From Pseudoramibacter faecis (lineage in GTDB: Bacteria; Bacillota; Clostridia; Eubacteriales; Eubacteriaceae), in the NCBI RefSeq assembly GCF_036289405.1, contig NZ_JAYFFI010000001.1:473478-537477 (forward strand): a stretch of DNA of 64,000 bases, written 5' to 3'. Numbering within the stretch: position 1 is the first letter of the stretch; each line of letters starts with the position of its first letter. Below are positions 8,181 to 16,631 of the stretch, in pieces. The notes beneath the pieces were generated by a model. That model saw only the letters and a list, made by a program, of their open reading frames with translations. It was not told the DNA's origin and ran no database searches. A program made the position numbers and the translations under genes.

Positions 8181-8849
8181 TTATTTTCGTTTGATGGACT
8201 CCATGTGTTTTTGACCGTAATCATCGCGGAATTTAACCATCATGCGTTCCATCTCATCTTCGTCTAAGATCACAGGCTCGCCAATCGATCTGGCGATCAC
8301 GTAAACCCGTGCGCATTGTTCGATTTGTTCCGCAACATTAAATGCACTGGCAATATTCTTTCCGCCCGCGGTCATCCCGTGATTGGCCATGAGCGCCGCC
8401 TGACGATCCCGCATGGCATCAAATGTCAGCCTGGCTAATTCCGGTGTTCCATAAGAGGCGTATCCGCCGCAGCGAATTTCCGGTCCGCCAAACGCGACCA
8501 GATAACTTGACGCCGGCAAAGGCTCTCGCAATGTTGCCAAAACTGTGCAATATGTCGAATGCGTATGCACAATTGCGTCGATATCGTCCCGGTCTGTATA
8601 AAAAATGCGATGCAAATCTTTTTCGCTCGATGGCTTGCGATCGCCGTCGACGACATTGCCGTCGAGATCCATGACCACGATATCTTCTGGGTTTTGTTCA
8701 AAATAATCGATGCCGGACGGACTGATCGCAAATAATTCTTTCTCGCGGTTAAAAATACTAATGTTGCCGCCGGTTCCTGTGGTGAGGCCGGCTGTGATTA
8801 ATTTTTTGCAATAAATGACGACGTCATTGCGTTCTTGCTTTAACAACAT
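8181..8849 (-). CDS. Class II aldolase, L-fuculose-phosphate aldolase-like
   Basis: The 222-residue protein has the length and motifs of the FucA/AraD/adducin aldolase family. TGTGGNIS lies near residue 25 (phosphate binding), then SPSGIDY. E76 is the likely catalytic acid. Predicted zinc ligands are H95, H97 (VHTHSTY) and H157 (ANHG). It would cleave a ketose 1-phosphate to dihydroxyacetone phosphate and an aldehyde, or act as an epimerase. It is the last gene of the operon with the kinase and dehydrogenase (39 bases from the latter), as expected for a sugar kinase/aldolase route. The exact sugar is not known. Confidence 0.88.
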   Translation of the reverse strand: MLLKQERNDVVIYCKKLITAGLTTGTGGNISIFNREKELFAISPSGIDYFEQNPEDIVVMDLDGNVVDGDRKPSSEKDLHRIFYTDRDDIDAIVHTHSTYCTVLATLREPLPASSYLVAFGGPEIRCGGYASYGTPELARLTFDAMRDRQAALMANHGMTAGGKNIASAFNVAEQIEQCARVYVIARSIGEPVILDEDEMERMMVKFRDDYGQKHMESIKRK

Positions 8850-8888
8850 GGTTATTCCCCCTTGATGTTTGAATCGATTATATATGGA

Positions 8889-9923
8889 TTAATGGTAGTG
8901 ATACAATAGTGGTTTGCCGGCGACAAAGCGTTTGACATCGTCAACGACTTGCCTGGTGTGATTCGTCAGTACATCGTCTGTCGCACCGGCGATGTGCGGC
9001 GTAATCACCACGTTATTGAGTTCTGTAATATAGGGATGGTTACGGGCAACGGGTTCTGAGGCGTAGACATCCAGGGCCGCCCCCCTAATGCGTTTTTCGC
9101 GCAATGCATCGACGAGCGCATTTTCATCTAAAATGGCTCCGCGCGATGAATTGATCAAATAGGCCGTCGGCTTCATCAGCTTTATCATCTTGTCGCTGAT
9201 GAGCCCTCTTGTCTGCGGTGTCACTTTCAGGTGACAGGTCACAAAATCTGCCTTCTTCATCAAATCCTCGAGATCTTCAACTTTTTCGATCCCGATTTCT
9301 TCGATGTCGATCGGACAGCAGAACGGATCATAAATCAAAAGCTTCATCCCCATCGCTCGGGCGATTCTGCCAACGCGCTTGCCAATGCTGCCGTAACCGA
9401 CGATCCCCAGTGTCTTGCCTTTAAGCTGGGTCTCCTTGAATACAACATAGGGCGATCCCGGGTTCATGTCCCAGATCATGTCGACTTTCAGGCCTTCTTT
9501 TGTTTCTTTGTGATATTCAGGATCCGCTGTATATTGACCTTGTTTGAGGGCCATATGCGCCATCGGAATTTTGCGGGCAATGGCGAGCATCAGGCCGATC
9601 GTCATCTCTGCCGCCGTATCGGAATTGCGCCCCGGCGTATAAATGATCGGAATATTTTTCACCTCAGCCGCTTCTATATCGACATTAACCGGCGTCGCAC
9701 GGGTCACAGCGATGAGCTTCAGCTTTGATGCTCCGTCGATGACTTTTTTTGTGACATCGTCATAACTCGTGATGATGATATCCGCATCTTTCGATTTTTC
9801 CGCAAATTCTTCTTCTGTCATTTTTGCTTTGCCGATGGCCCAACCATCTTTAACGACTTCCCCGATATCGTATAGCGGTTTCAGCGCCTCTTCATCGTAT
9901 TCCGCAGTAAAAAATATTTTCAT
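8889..9923 (-). CDS. D-isomer-specific 2-hydroxyacid dehydrogenase (SerA-like)
   Basis: The 344-residue protein has the two-domain 2-hydroxyacid dehydrogenase fold. The Rossmann motif GYGSIG is at 176-181. The catalytic triad is readable as R261 (NSSRGAILDE), E290 (YASEP) and H310 (TPHIAGAT). An insert of about 35 residues at 130-165 precedes the cofactor domain. There is no ACT regulatory domain, so biosynthetic SerA is less likely than a catabolic sugar-acid or 2-keto acid reductase. It lies 3 bases after the FGGY kinase, hence translationally linked to it. NAD(H) or NADP(H) preference is not decided. Confidence 0.88.
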   Translation of the reverse strand: MKIFFTAEYDEEALKPLYDIGEVVKDGWAIGKAKMTEEEFAEKSKDADIIITSYDDVTKKVIDGASKLKLIAVTRATPVNVDIEAAEVKNIPIIYTPGRNSDTAAEMTIGLMLAIARKIPMAHMALKQGQYTADPEYHKETKEGLKVDMIWDMNPGSPYVVFKETQLKGKTLGIVGYGSIGKRVGRIARAMGMKLLIYDPFCCPIDIEEIGIEKVEDLEDLMKKADFVTCHLKVTPQTRGLISDKMIKLMKPTAYLINSSRGAILDENALVDALREKRIRGAALDVYASEPVARNHPYITELNNVVITPHIAGATDDVLTNHTRQVVDDVKRFVAGKPLLYHYH

Positions 9924-9926
9924 GCT

Positions 9927-11459
9927 TTATTCCCCCTCGTCATGGCCAAAATATTTGTCCAAAATCGCCGCCCGCTTGTGCCACAAGCTGTCATTCGCTT
10001 TTCGAATGTCGACATAAAGTTCGTACAAATCGCTGTAAATTTTCGTCTTTTCCGGATCCGGACGATGCATCTTTTTCGCGTAACAGCAGGCGCGCTTGGC
10101 TTCGGTCAGATCTTTGTAGCAGCCTGCCGCAACCCCCGCTAACATGGCCGCGCCTTTAGCGCCGAATTCATTTCCAGCCGAAATAATCACCTGAACGCCA
10201 AGCATATCCGCGATCATCTGCGACCATATTTCACTTTTTGCGCCACCGCCAGCGAGATAAATCTTGACATTTTTATCCAAATGATTCAGGCAATCTTTGA
10301 TCGAAAATGTAATGCCTTCATAAACCGCATGAACCAAATCGGCTCGTGTCGTGTGCGCACTGATGCCGAAGAAATTGGACTTTGCATCCGGATTATAAAA
10401 CGGCGCTCTTTCACCTGCCGCACTGATATACGGATGATAGATCACACCGCCGCTGCCCGGGCCGATATCCTTAATCATCGTGTCAATTTGATCAAAATCA
10501 TTGGTAATTGCAATTTCAGATAAAGCCCAATCCAAATTCGGTGTTCCATTCATCGTTGCTTGAAGATTCATAAAGATATCATCAGGCGCATGTTTAATAT
10601 AGCGGGTTCTCGGCGCACCAAAACGACAATCGGCTTTGTGGCCAAAAGTTTCTGTCGCACAGGTCGTCCCCAAAATCGTGCAAATATCTGTTTCGTCAAT
10701 GGCACCGATGCCGACCGCCGTTGCCGCCACATCAATGGCGCCGGCCACGACCGGCGTCCCGGGGGTTAACCCCAAATCTGACGCGATGGCATCGGTCAAT
10801 ACGCCGGCCGTTTCCATCGCATTTTTCACTGGCGGAATTAGGTGGATATAATCATTTAATCCCAAGGCGTCAAATACCTCGGCTGCAGGGTTGCCGGTTT
10901 GTGCGTCTAAAATCGACGTGCTGCCGTCACTGAAATCGCCAAAATATTCCCCCGTCAGTTTAAATCGCACAAAATCTTTGCAGAACAACATGTGCGCCGC
11001 ACGATCTAAGGTCTTTTCGCGATGCGCTTTCATCCAGCTCAATAACATAAGCTGTGTTCCGGTTAACGGCGGTGATCCTGTTTTTTCAAAAATCATATCG
11101 CCCAATGCTGGATTTTCTTGAGTGACTTTGTCGACCTGATCTGTCGCACGCCCATCACACCACAAAATTGCATTTTGAACCGGCTCCCCGTTTTCATCGA
11201 GGAGCCAAATCCCTTCCCCTTGGCCGGTAACCCCGATACCGACAATATCGTCTTTACTAGCCGGACCTTCCGCAACAATCTGCTTCAAGCACACGACAAT
11301 CTTGTTCCAAAGTAAATTCATATTTTGTTCAACCGAAGCTTCCCCGATGTAGATCGGTTCATTTTCGAGAGCATGAACCAATAGCTCCCGTCCAATTTCA
11401 TCGAACAAAACGGCCTTGACACTTGATGTCCCCGCATCAATGCCAATTAAGTATTTCAT
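9927..11459 (-). CDS. FGGY-family carbohydrate kinase
   Basis: This 510-residue kinase has the FGGY/ASKHA fold. The N-terminal phosphate loop is GIDAGTSSVKAVLFDE. The middle has ILWCDGRATDQ, and the C-terminal domain has AGGGAKSEIWSQMIADMLG followed by GAKGAAMLAG. Overall pattern is nearest to xylulokinase/L-xylulose kinase-type members, not glycerol kinase. It would phosphorylate a ketose or polyol, whose product could be split by the neighbouring aldolase. As first gene of the operon it follows a good promoter with candidate operator repeats; GGGGGAGGAAGCT precedes its ATG. Confidence 0.88.
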   Translation of the reverse strand: MKYLIGIDAGTSSVKAVLFDEIGRELLVHALENEPIYIGEASVEQNMNLLWNKIVVCLKQIVAEGPASKDDIVGIGVTGQGEGIWLLDENGEPVQNAILWCDGRATDQVDKVTQENPALGDMIFEKTGSPPLTGTQLMLLSWMKAHREKTLDRAAHMLFCKDFVRFKLTGEYFGDFSDGSTSILDAQTGNPAAEVFDALGLNDYIHLIPPVKNAMETAGVLTDAIASDLGLTPGTPVVAGAIDVAATAVGIGAIDETDICTILGTTCATETFGHKADCRFGAPRTRYIKHAPDDIFMNLQATMNGTPNLDWALSEIAITNDFDQIDTMIKDIGPGSGGVIYHPYISAAGERAPFYNPDAKSNFFGISAHTTRADLVHAVYEGITFSIKDCLNHLDKNVKIYLAGGGAKSEIWSQMIADMLGVQVIISAGNEFGAKGAAMLAGVAAGCYKDLTEAKRACCYAKKMHRPDPEKTKIYSDLYELYVDIRKANDSLWHKRAAILDKYFGHDEGE

Positions 11460-11475
11460 AGCTTCCTCCCCCGAA

Positions 11476-11551
11476 ACAAATGTAACATATGTATATTTTT
11501 TTTACGTTTGTCTTTAATTCAATTATAAGGGGGTTCTTATACATTTGTCAA
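11476..11551 (-). promoter_or_regulatory. Promoter and candidate SorC operators of the sugar operon
   Basis: Minus strand TTGACA, 18-base spacer, TATAAT at 11522-11551. The sequence ACAAATGTA occurs at 11476-11484 and in inverted form (TACATTTGT) at 11540-11548, the latter overlapping the -35. The pair is a plausible binding site for the SorC-family regulator encoded next door. Confidence 0.7.
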
Positions 11552-11575
11552 GCATCCTTACAATATTATTTGCTC

Positions 11576-11613
11576 AAAAAAGACCGCTGAATCTAATTAA
11601 AACTTCAACGGTC
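11576..11613 (-). terminator. Terminator of the sorC-type regulator gene
   Basis: Minus strand GACCGTTGAA / TTCAGCGGTC (one G-U-type mismatch) followed by TTTTTT; it separates the regulator from the kinase operon. Confidence 0.85.
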
Positions 11614-11634
11614 CATTATTAAGATCCTGCTCAT

Positions 11635-12603
11635 TTATGCTAAGCAGCTTACAATATTTTGCGCGGTTTCGTCATCAATAATGAGGGTGTCAATGACGCC
11701 ACTATTAAGACAACCAATGACCGCATTCATTTTATCTTTCCCGCCAGCAATGGCAACAACGTTTGGAATCTTTTTTAGCAGATTCATGTCAGCGCTAACT
11801 ACACGATTTCTGAGCTCGCACCCGCGCCATTCACCATCTTGTTTGATTGGATTAATACAAATATCTCCAATATAACCCGCATCATTTAATCCTTTTAATT
11901 CCAATTCGGATAATAAATGACGGCGTGAAAGCGAAGCGTTCTTATTCAATTGACCAATACCAAAAACAGCCATGTCGCAACCTTCCATGCTCGCAAACGA
12001 TTTTTGAATAACAGGCTCTGCCATCAATAACTTCTTAGCCTGCGGGCTGGCCAAAATAACCGGCGAATACAAAATCTTGCAAGCACAGTCTAATTTATTC
12101 GCTAAAGCTCTTGCGATTTCGTCGGATTTTATACTTTTCTGATCGTTGTTTTCCGCGCCAACCATCTGAACCACTTGACATTCAGATCGATTCAAATAGG
12201 ACATGTGTTTAATGGTTTCAGCCAGCGTGATCCCCCAGGAAACACCGATGTTCATTTTCTGCTTAATCGCACTTTCAAGATAAATGGCTGCACGCGCCGC
12301 AAGCATTGGCAGGAAATTTTTTTCACCGTAGGTGTCAGCGACAATCACTTGTTTAAGTTCAAAATGATTCTCTATCAAGCTTGCCGTTTCAATATTCGTG
12401 TCTCCAAAGCCGTTAACCCGAATGGTTACAACACCAAGTTTTTGAAGCTCGCCTATCATCCGATTGACCTTCTGGCGCGTCATATTCAGTTTTTTTGCAA
12501 TTTCATCCTGTGTTTCGCCCATCGTATAGTACAAATGTGCGATCTTGATATACAATTCTCTATTGGTCATTCTCGTATGTCTCAGTGTATTTGTTTTATT
12601 CAC
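11635..12603 (-). CDS. SorC/DeoR-type sugar-binding transcriptional regulator
   Basis: The 322-residue protein has an N-terminal helix-turn-helix (YYTMGETQDEIAKKLNMTRQKVNRMI). A large ligand domain of the SorC sugar-phosphate-binding fold follows: NIGVSWGITLAETIKHM, VAIAGGKDKMNAVIGCL and IDTLIIDDETAQNIV near the end. It probably senses a phosphorylated intermediate of the adjacent operon. The start is uncertain: 12603 is a GTG without an obvious ribosome site, and an ATG at 12570 (MTNRELYIK) is an alternative. It has its own terminator and so is a separate transcript. Confidence 0.88.
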   Translation of the reverse strand: MNKTNTLRHTRMTNRELYIKIAHLYYTMGETQDEIAKKLNMTRQKVNRMIGELQKLGVVTIRVNGFGDTNIETASLIENHFELKQVIVADTYGEKNFLPMLAARAAIYLESAIKQKMNIGVSWGITLAETIKHMSYLNRSECQVVQMVGAENNDQKSIKSDEIARALANKLDCACKILYSPVILASPQAKKLLMAEPVIQKSFASMEGCDMAVFGIGQLNKNASLSRRHLLSELELKGLNDAGYIGDICINPIKQDGEWRGCELRNRVVSADMNLLKKIPNVVAIAGGKDKMNAVIGCLNSGVIDTLIIDDETAQNIVSCLA

Positions 12604-12639
12604 CTACGTTGGCTGGTGCTTACCAAGTGCTGCCGTGCC

Positions 12640-12905
12640 TAATGCCGATAGTAACAGGGCAAATCGCAGCGGCACATTTCAATCTTTTTCAGGATCTGAG
12701 CCCCTGGCGTTTATCTGTTGTCTCTTTTATCGTTTCTTCAACTGCCGTTCCAAATTTGCGTCAGATTTTGCTTTGCCCACCATCTGTCTTCGACTAAAGC
12801 GATCTTACGGGTGTCTTCTCTATAGTGGTCGTCTAACTTTCCGCTTCATCGCTGGCGCTTGTCACTCTTTTGGCTAATTGATCGTGATCTTTCTGATTCT
12901 TTCGT
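12640..12905 (-). pseudogene. Decayed paralogue of the small charged-protein gene
   Basis: The minus strand aligns by eye with the gene at 7713-7967. The first 70 bases agree well, including AAAGA-TCAGAAAGATCA, CAATTAGCCAAAAGAGTGA and GCCAGCGATGAAGCGG. The start codon position (12903-12905) reads ACG instead of ATG, there is an extra base after it, and stops follow. Similarity fades toward 12650, so that edge is approximate. The promoter in front is intact. This accounts for most of the otherwise gene-free interval 12604-13057. It could alternatively express a non-coding RNA. Confidence 0.7.
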
Positions 12906-12947
12906 TAGCCCTCACCCTTCAACATTTTACCCTTAATTCCATATATT

Positions 12948-12975
12948 ATTATATCGCCGTCCCAGATGATGTCAA
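12948..12975 (-). promoter_or_regulatory. Promoter in front of the decayed paralogue
   Basis: TTGACA, 16-base spacer, TATAAT on the minus strand: the same hexamers and spacing as the promoter at 8002-8029 although the coding part has decayed. Confidence 0.8.
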
Positions 12976-13003
12976 GATTTTTAGGCAACCATCAGCGCGC
13001 AAA

Positions 13004-13028
13004 AAAAGAAGGCGCAACGCCTTCTTTT
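13004..13028 (-). terminator. Terminator of the zinc operon
   Basis: GAAGGCG-CAA-CGCCTTC flanked by A- and T-tracts, 30 bases beyond the lipoprotein stop. It is nearly identical to the hairpin at 8062-8087. Confidence 0.85.
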
Positions 13029-13057
13029 GGCCGCTTCGCATTTCGCTTGCCGCGCCT

Positions 13058-13552
13058 CTACAAAAGCTTGGCACCCACCAGGTGACAATAGAGTGCGCCC
13101 TTTTCCCGATAGGTTTTGAACCGACCTTCGACAGTGATTTCGCTGTCCTTGGCCGGATAATCCGCCGGATAGGCGTGCTTGCCGGCGAGAACAAACTCAA
13201 TGCCCTGGGAGCAGCACGCCGTCGCATCCTGAATGACGCAGGAAAAGTATACCCGCTTGTTTTCTTCCAGCACGTTAAAACGGCCCTTCATGCGGACCCG
13301 CCTCCCTTCGTAGGCTTTGGGCTTTTGCATCATGCCCGTCACCTCGGCGTATACCGCGGTGCTGCTCATCACCGAAAGGTCGAGGGTTTCTTTTTTTCGG
13401 TTGGCCGCGGCGACGCTGTCGGTCTCACCGCCTTTGGCCGCGCCGGCGGCGTCGGACGGTGCCCCGCCGCAGCCGGCGAGCACCGCCGCCAGCATCACAG
13501 ACAGCAGCAACAAAGCCGCCCCCTTTCTCCGTGCGTCTTTCATCCATCTCAT
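13058..13552 (-). CDS. Putative lipoprotein with CC motif, zinc operon
   Basis: The 164-residue precursor has a basic start (MRWMKDARRKG), a hydrophobic segment and lipobox LAGC, so it is probably lipid-anchored outside the membrane. The mature domain (VYAEVTGMMQKPKAYEGRRV, then ATACCSQGIEF) looks like an OB-type beta barrel with a vicinal cysteine pair that might bind metal. The start at 13552 overlaps the permease stop by one base, showing translational coupling as the last gene of the Zur-ZnuABC operon. A role in zinc handling is inferred from context only. Confidence 0.75.
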   Translation of the reverse strand: MRWMKDARRKGAALLLLSVMLAAVLAGCGGAPSDAAGAAKGGETDSVAAANRKKETLDLSVMSSTAVYAEVTGMMQKPKAYEGRRVRMKGRFNVLEENKRVYFSCVIQDATACCSQGIEFVLAGKHAYPADYPAKDSEITVEGRFKTYREKGALYCHLVGAKLL

Positions 13553-14385
13553 CAGCTCACCGCCTTCCCGGCCAGCCAGAAAACGGCAAACACCGCGAGG
13601 TCGACGGCCACAATGGTGGAGCCCACCGGCGTCCCGGCGCACACCGAAATCAAAATGCCCGACGCGGCGCCGATCACCGAGACGACCACCGAGCAGATCG
13701 TCACCGAAAGAAAGCTTTTAAACACCCGCATGGCCGACAGCGCCGGGAAAATAATCAGCGCCGAGATGAGCAGCGAGCCCACCAGGTTCATCCCCAGCAC
13801 GATAATCACCGCGATCACCACCGCGATGAGCAGGTTGTAGGCATCCACCGGCGTGCCTGCGGAGCGGGCGAAGGCCTCGTCAAAGGTCACGTCGAAAATA
13901 TGATGATAAAAGAAGATAAAGACCGCCGTCACGAGCACCGACAGCCCCACACACAATGCCACCTCTTCATGGGAGAGGGTCAGAATTGCCGTGGAGCCGA
14001 AAAGCGTGCTGCACACGTCGCCGGAGAGATTGGCCGAGGTGGAGAAAACATTCATCACCAGGTAGCCAAAGGCCAGCGATGCCACCGAGATCATCGCGAT
14101 GGCCGCATCGCCCTTGATCTTCGCATTCCGGCCGGTGCGCAGCAGCAACACCGCACTGACGATAGTCACCGGCATCATCAGCACCATGTTGTTGGTCAGC
14201 TTCATGACGGTGGCTACCGTCATCGCGCCGAACGCCACATGGGAAAGCCCGTCGCCGATAAAGGAAAAGCGCTTGAGCACGAGCGTTACGCCGATCAGCG
14301 AGGAGCACAGCGCAATGAGCACCCCCACCACCAGCGCGTAGCGCACAAAGGCGTGACCCATATACAGGCTGATGGTTGTTAGCAT
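13552..14385 (-). CDS. znuB: Zinc/manganese ABC transporter permease (ABC-3 family)
   Basis: The 277-residue integral membrane protein has about eight hydrophobic segments. It carries the ABC-3 permease pattern RFSFIGDGLSHVAFGAM near residue 40 and ALIIFPALSAMRV in the C-terminal half, regions characteristic of ZnuB/TroC proteins. It forms the channel for a divalent metal, likely zinc given the neighbouring Zur-like regulator and His/acid-rich binding protein. Its start overlaps the end of the ATPase gene by 7 bases. Mn or Fe cannot be excluded from sequence. Confidence 0.92.
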   Translation of the reverse strand: MLTTISLYMGHAFVRYALVVGVLIALCSSLIGVTLVLKRFSFIGDGLSHVAFGAMTVATVMKLTNNMVLMMPVTIVSAVLLLRTGRNAKIKGDAAIAMISVASLAFGYLVMNVFSTSANLSGDVCSTLFGSTAILTLSHEEVALCVGLSVLVTAVFIFFYHHIFDVTFDEAFARSAGTPVDAYNLLIAVVIAVIIVLGMNLVGSLLISALIIFPALSAMRVFKSFLSVTICSVVVSVIGAASGILISVCAGTPVGSTIVAVDLAVFAVFWLAGKAVS

Positions 14386-15140
14386 CGGGCTTCACCTCCC
14401 CGCCAGTCCACAAAGCGCCGGCCGATATCGCTGGCCAGATACGCCTTGCGGGTGCCGAAAAACGGGCGGCTCCCCACGTGGAGAATATGACTCGCATAGG
14501 TCACCGCCTCGCCGACGTCGTGGGAGATCATGATGATGGTCAGTCCCTGGCGGTTGAGCTCGGCGATCAAGGCGTACATTTCCGTCGTAACCCTGGGGTC
14601 CAGCCCCGCCACCGGCTCGTCCAAAAGGAGCATCCGGCCGGCAGCGCACAAAGCCCGGGCCAAAAGCACCCGCTGCTGCTGCCCGCCGGAAAGCTCCCGG
14701 TAGCAGCGCCGCGCCATATCCGCGATGTCCATGCGCGCCATGTTCGCTGCCGCCCGGGCTTTTTCCGCCCGGGTATAAAAGGGACGAAAGCCCCGCCGCT
14801 GAAAGCCGGAAAGCACGATCTCCCGCACCGACGCCGGAAAGTCCCGTTGCACCTCGGTCTGCTGGGGCAGATAACCGATGTCTCGATTGCTCAGCCCCGG
14901 AGCAAAAACGATGCTGCCCCCGAGAGGCGGCACAAGCCCCAACAAAGTTTTCATCAACGTCGACTTGCCGACGCCGTTCTCCCCAACGATACACAGATAA
15001 TCTCCCGCACACACCTCAAAATTGATGCGGGACGCCACGGCCTGTGAGCCGTAGCCCAGCGTCACGTCTGTGCAGGTGATTTGCGGCGCCGCTTCCTCCG
15101 GCGCTGCGGCTTTTAATTGCGTTGCTTTCTGACGGTTCAT
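14379..15140 (-). CDS. znuC: Zinc ABC transporter ATP-binding protein
   Basis: This 253-residue ATPase has Walker A GENGVGKST, signature LSGGQQQR, Walker B MLLLDEPVAGLD and switch His in IIMISHDV. The N-terminal 20 residues, Ala/Pro/Glu-rich, precede the usual ABC start (ITCTDVTLGYG). It energises the ABC-3 permease encoded by the overlapping next gene. 35 bases separate it from the binding-protein gene. Gene order and family match ZnuC/AdcC. Confidence 0.92.
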   Translation of the reverse strand: MNRQKATQLKAAAPEEAAPQITCTDVTLGYGSQAVASRINFEVCAGDYLCIVGENGVGKSTLMKTLLGLVPPLGGSIVFAPGLSNRDIGYLPQQTEVQRDFPASVREIVLSGFQRRGFRPFYTRAEKARAAANMARMDIADMARRCYRELSGGQQQRVLLARALCAAGRMLLLDEPVAGLDPRVTTEMYALIAELNRQGLTIIMISHDVGEAVTYASHILHVGSRPFFGTRKAYLASDIGRRFVDWRGGEARC

Positions 15141-15175
15141 CCGTTTCTCCTGTCAATGTCAAAACCGGTTAGAAA

Positions 15176-16195
15176 TCAAAGGGCCTTCCGCAGAACCTTG
15201 AGGTTGCTCTGCATCACCGAAAGGTAGGTGGCTCCGCCTTTGATGTCCTTCGACGTGGTGGACTGCATGGAATCGAGGGTCAGGATTTTCTGATTCTTCT
15301 TCTTGGTGTTTTTAATGATGGTTTTTGCGATTTTATGATCGTTGTTTTCGATGGTCATCACGGTTTTCAGGTTCAGCGCGTCCACCTTCTTCGCTAAGAA
15401 AGCAATGGTCTTAAAGCTCGCCTCGGATTCCGCCGAGCAGCCGACAAATGCCGCGTAATAATCGAGGTGATAATCGTCGACCAGATAGCGGAAGGGGAAG
15501 CGGTCGCCGAAGACAAGGGTTTTGTTTTTCGCCGCGGCCGTGGCCTTGGTGTAATCCGCGTCGAGCGACGCGAGTTTCGCGTCATAGGCCTTGAGGTTTT
15601 TCGCATAGGTGTCAGCGTGGGCGCTGTCGGCTTTGGCAAGCGCCTTTTCAATGGCCGCGCAGAGCGTTCTGGCGTTTTTCAGCGACAGCCACACGTGTTC
15701 GTCGTATTCGACCTCTTCTTCGCCGCCCTTTTCGTCGTCTTCCTTCTCGGCCTGCATGCCTTCCTTCACTTCCTCTTGCTTTTTGTTCTTGCCCATGACC
15801 TCCATCAGGTTGATAACCTGCATGTTTTTATTTTTGGCTTCCTTCAGCGCGTCCTTCACCCAGCCGTCGGATTCGCCGCCGACGTGGATAAACACATCGC
15901 AGTTGGCAATCTTGGCGATGTCCCCCGCGCTGGGCTGATAGCTGTGCAGGTCCGTGCCGTTCTTTAAGAGCAGGGTCAGCTCGGTATCGGCCGCCCGCTT
16001 GCCCAGGATTTGCTTCGCCCAGTCGTATGCCGGGAAGACGGTGGCGACCACCTTGAGTTTTTTGCCGCCGGCCGCGCTTTTTTTCGATTCGTTTGCTTTG
16101 CCGCAGCCCGTCGCAAGCAGCGGCAAGCAAAGCGCCGCCATCAGCACGAGCACGATCAGGGTCCTGATGCCCCGTTTTTGTTTTGCTGTTGTCAT
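15176..16195 (-). CDS. znuA: Zinc-binding lipoprotein of ABC transporter
   Basis: The 339-residue precursor has signal segment TLIVLVLMAALCLPLLATGC, giving a lipidated cysteine near residue 31. The mature protein is a cluster A-I metal receptor. Metal-binding candidates are His in DLHSYQPS, in VFIHVGGESDGW and in YDEHVWLS. Between these lies an acidic loop (about 20 residues of Glu, Asp and Lys) where zinc receptors usually carry a His/acid-rich loop; here it is acidic rather than His-rich. It delivers metal to the ZnuBC-like transporter. Zinc is preferred by context. Confidence 0.9.
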   Translation of the reverse strand: MTTAKQKRGIRTLIVLVLMAALCLPLLATGCGKANESKKSAAGGKKLKVVATVFPAYDWAKQILGKRAADTELTLLLKNGTDLHSYQPSAGDIAKIANCDVFIHVGGESDGWVKDALKEAKNKNMQVINLMEVMGKNKKQEEVKEGMQAEKEDDEKGGEEEVEYDEHVWLSLKNARTLCAAIEKALAKADSAHADTYAKNLKAYDAKLASLDADYTKATAAAKNKTLVFGDRFPFRYLVDDYHLDYYAAFVGCSAESEASFKTIAFLAKKVDALNLKTVMTIENNDHKIAKTIIKNTKKKNQKILTLDSMQSTTSKDIKGGATYLSVMQSNLKVLRKAL

Positions 16196-16271
16196 TTGTT
16201 AAACCTCCGAAATTGAAAATGAATGGTGTCTGTTGTTCCCGATTTGAATCTTTCGTTTCAACCTTAGAAGC

Positions 16272-16589
16272 TCAATCGTCCAGGCGCACCTTGGCCGCCA
16301 CCAGGGTCTGACTTGCGGCGGGGCGCCCCGCCGCCCGCATCGCCGGCACGAGCAGAAACCAAAGGCCGCAGGGCGTCACCGCAACCGCGACACTGCCGCC
16401 CGCGCCCAAAAGGGCCAGCTGATGCTCACACTGGGCCACGGCGGCGCAAATCGGACAATGATCGCCGCTGCAGTCGTGCCCCGCTTCCGCAATGACAAAA
16501 AATAAAAAGGCAGCGACCGTCGCCACGATCAGCAGACTGACGATGCGACGCGCGCTTAAAACCGCTCTTTCGGACGCTTTTGCTGTCAT
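16272..16589 (-). CDS. Small Cys/His-containing membrane protein, zinc operon
   Basis: The 105-residue protein has two hydrophobic segments (about 18-36 and 60-82). The loop between them reads HDCSGDHCPICAAVAQCEH, four cysteines and three histidines that could bind metal. I do not recognise a named family. It sits between the Fur-family regulator and the metal receptor in one minus-strand operon, so a role in zinc sensing or delivery at the membrane is a reasonable inference. No ribosome-site conflict was seen at the chosen ATG. Confidence 0.75.
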   Translation of the reverse strand: MTAKASERAVLSARRIVSLLIVATVAAFLFFVIAEAGHDCSGDHCPICAAVAQCEHQLALLGAGGSVAVAVTPCGLWFLLVPAMRAAGRPAASQTLVAAKVRLDD

Positions 16590-16631
16590 CGTGTGCTCCC
16601 CTCCTGTGAAATCCCAAATCCGGCTCCCGGA

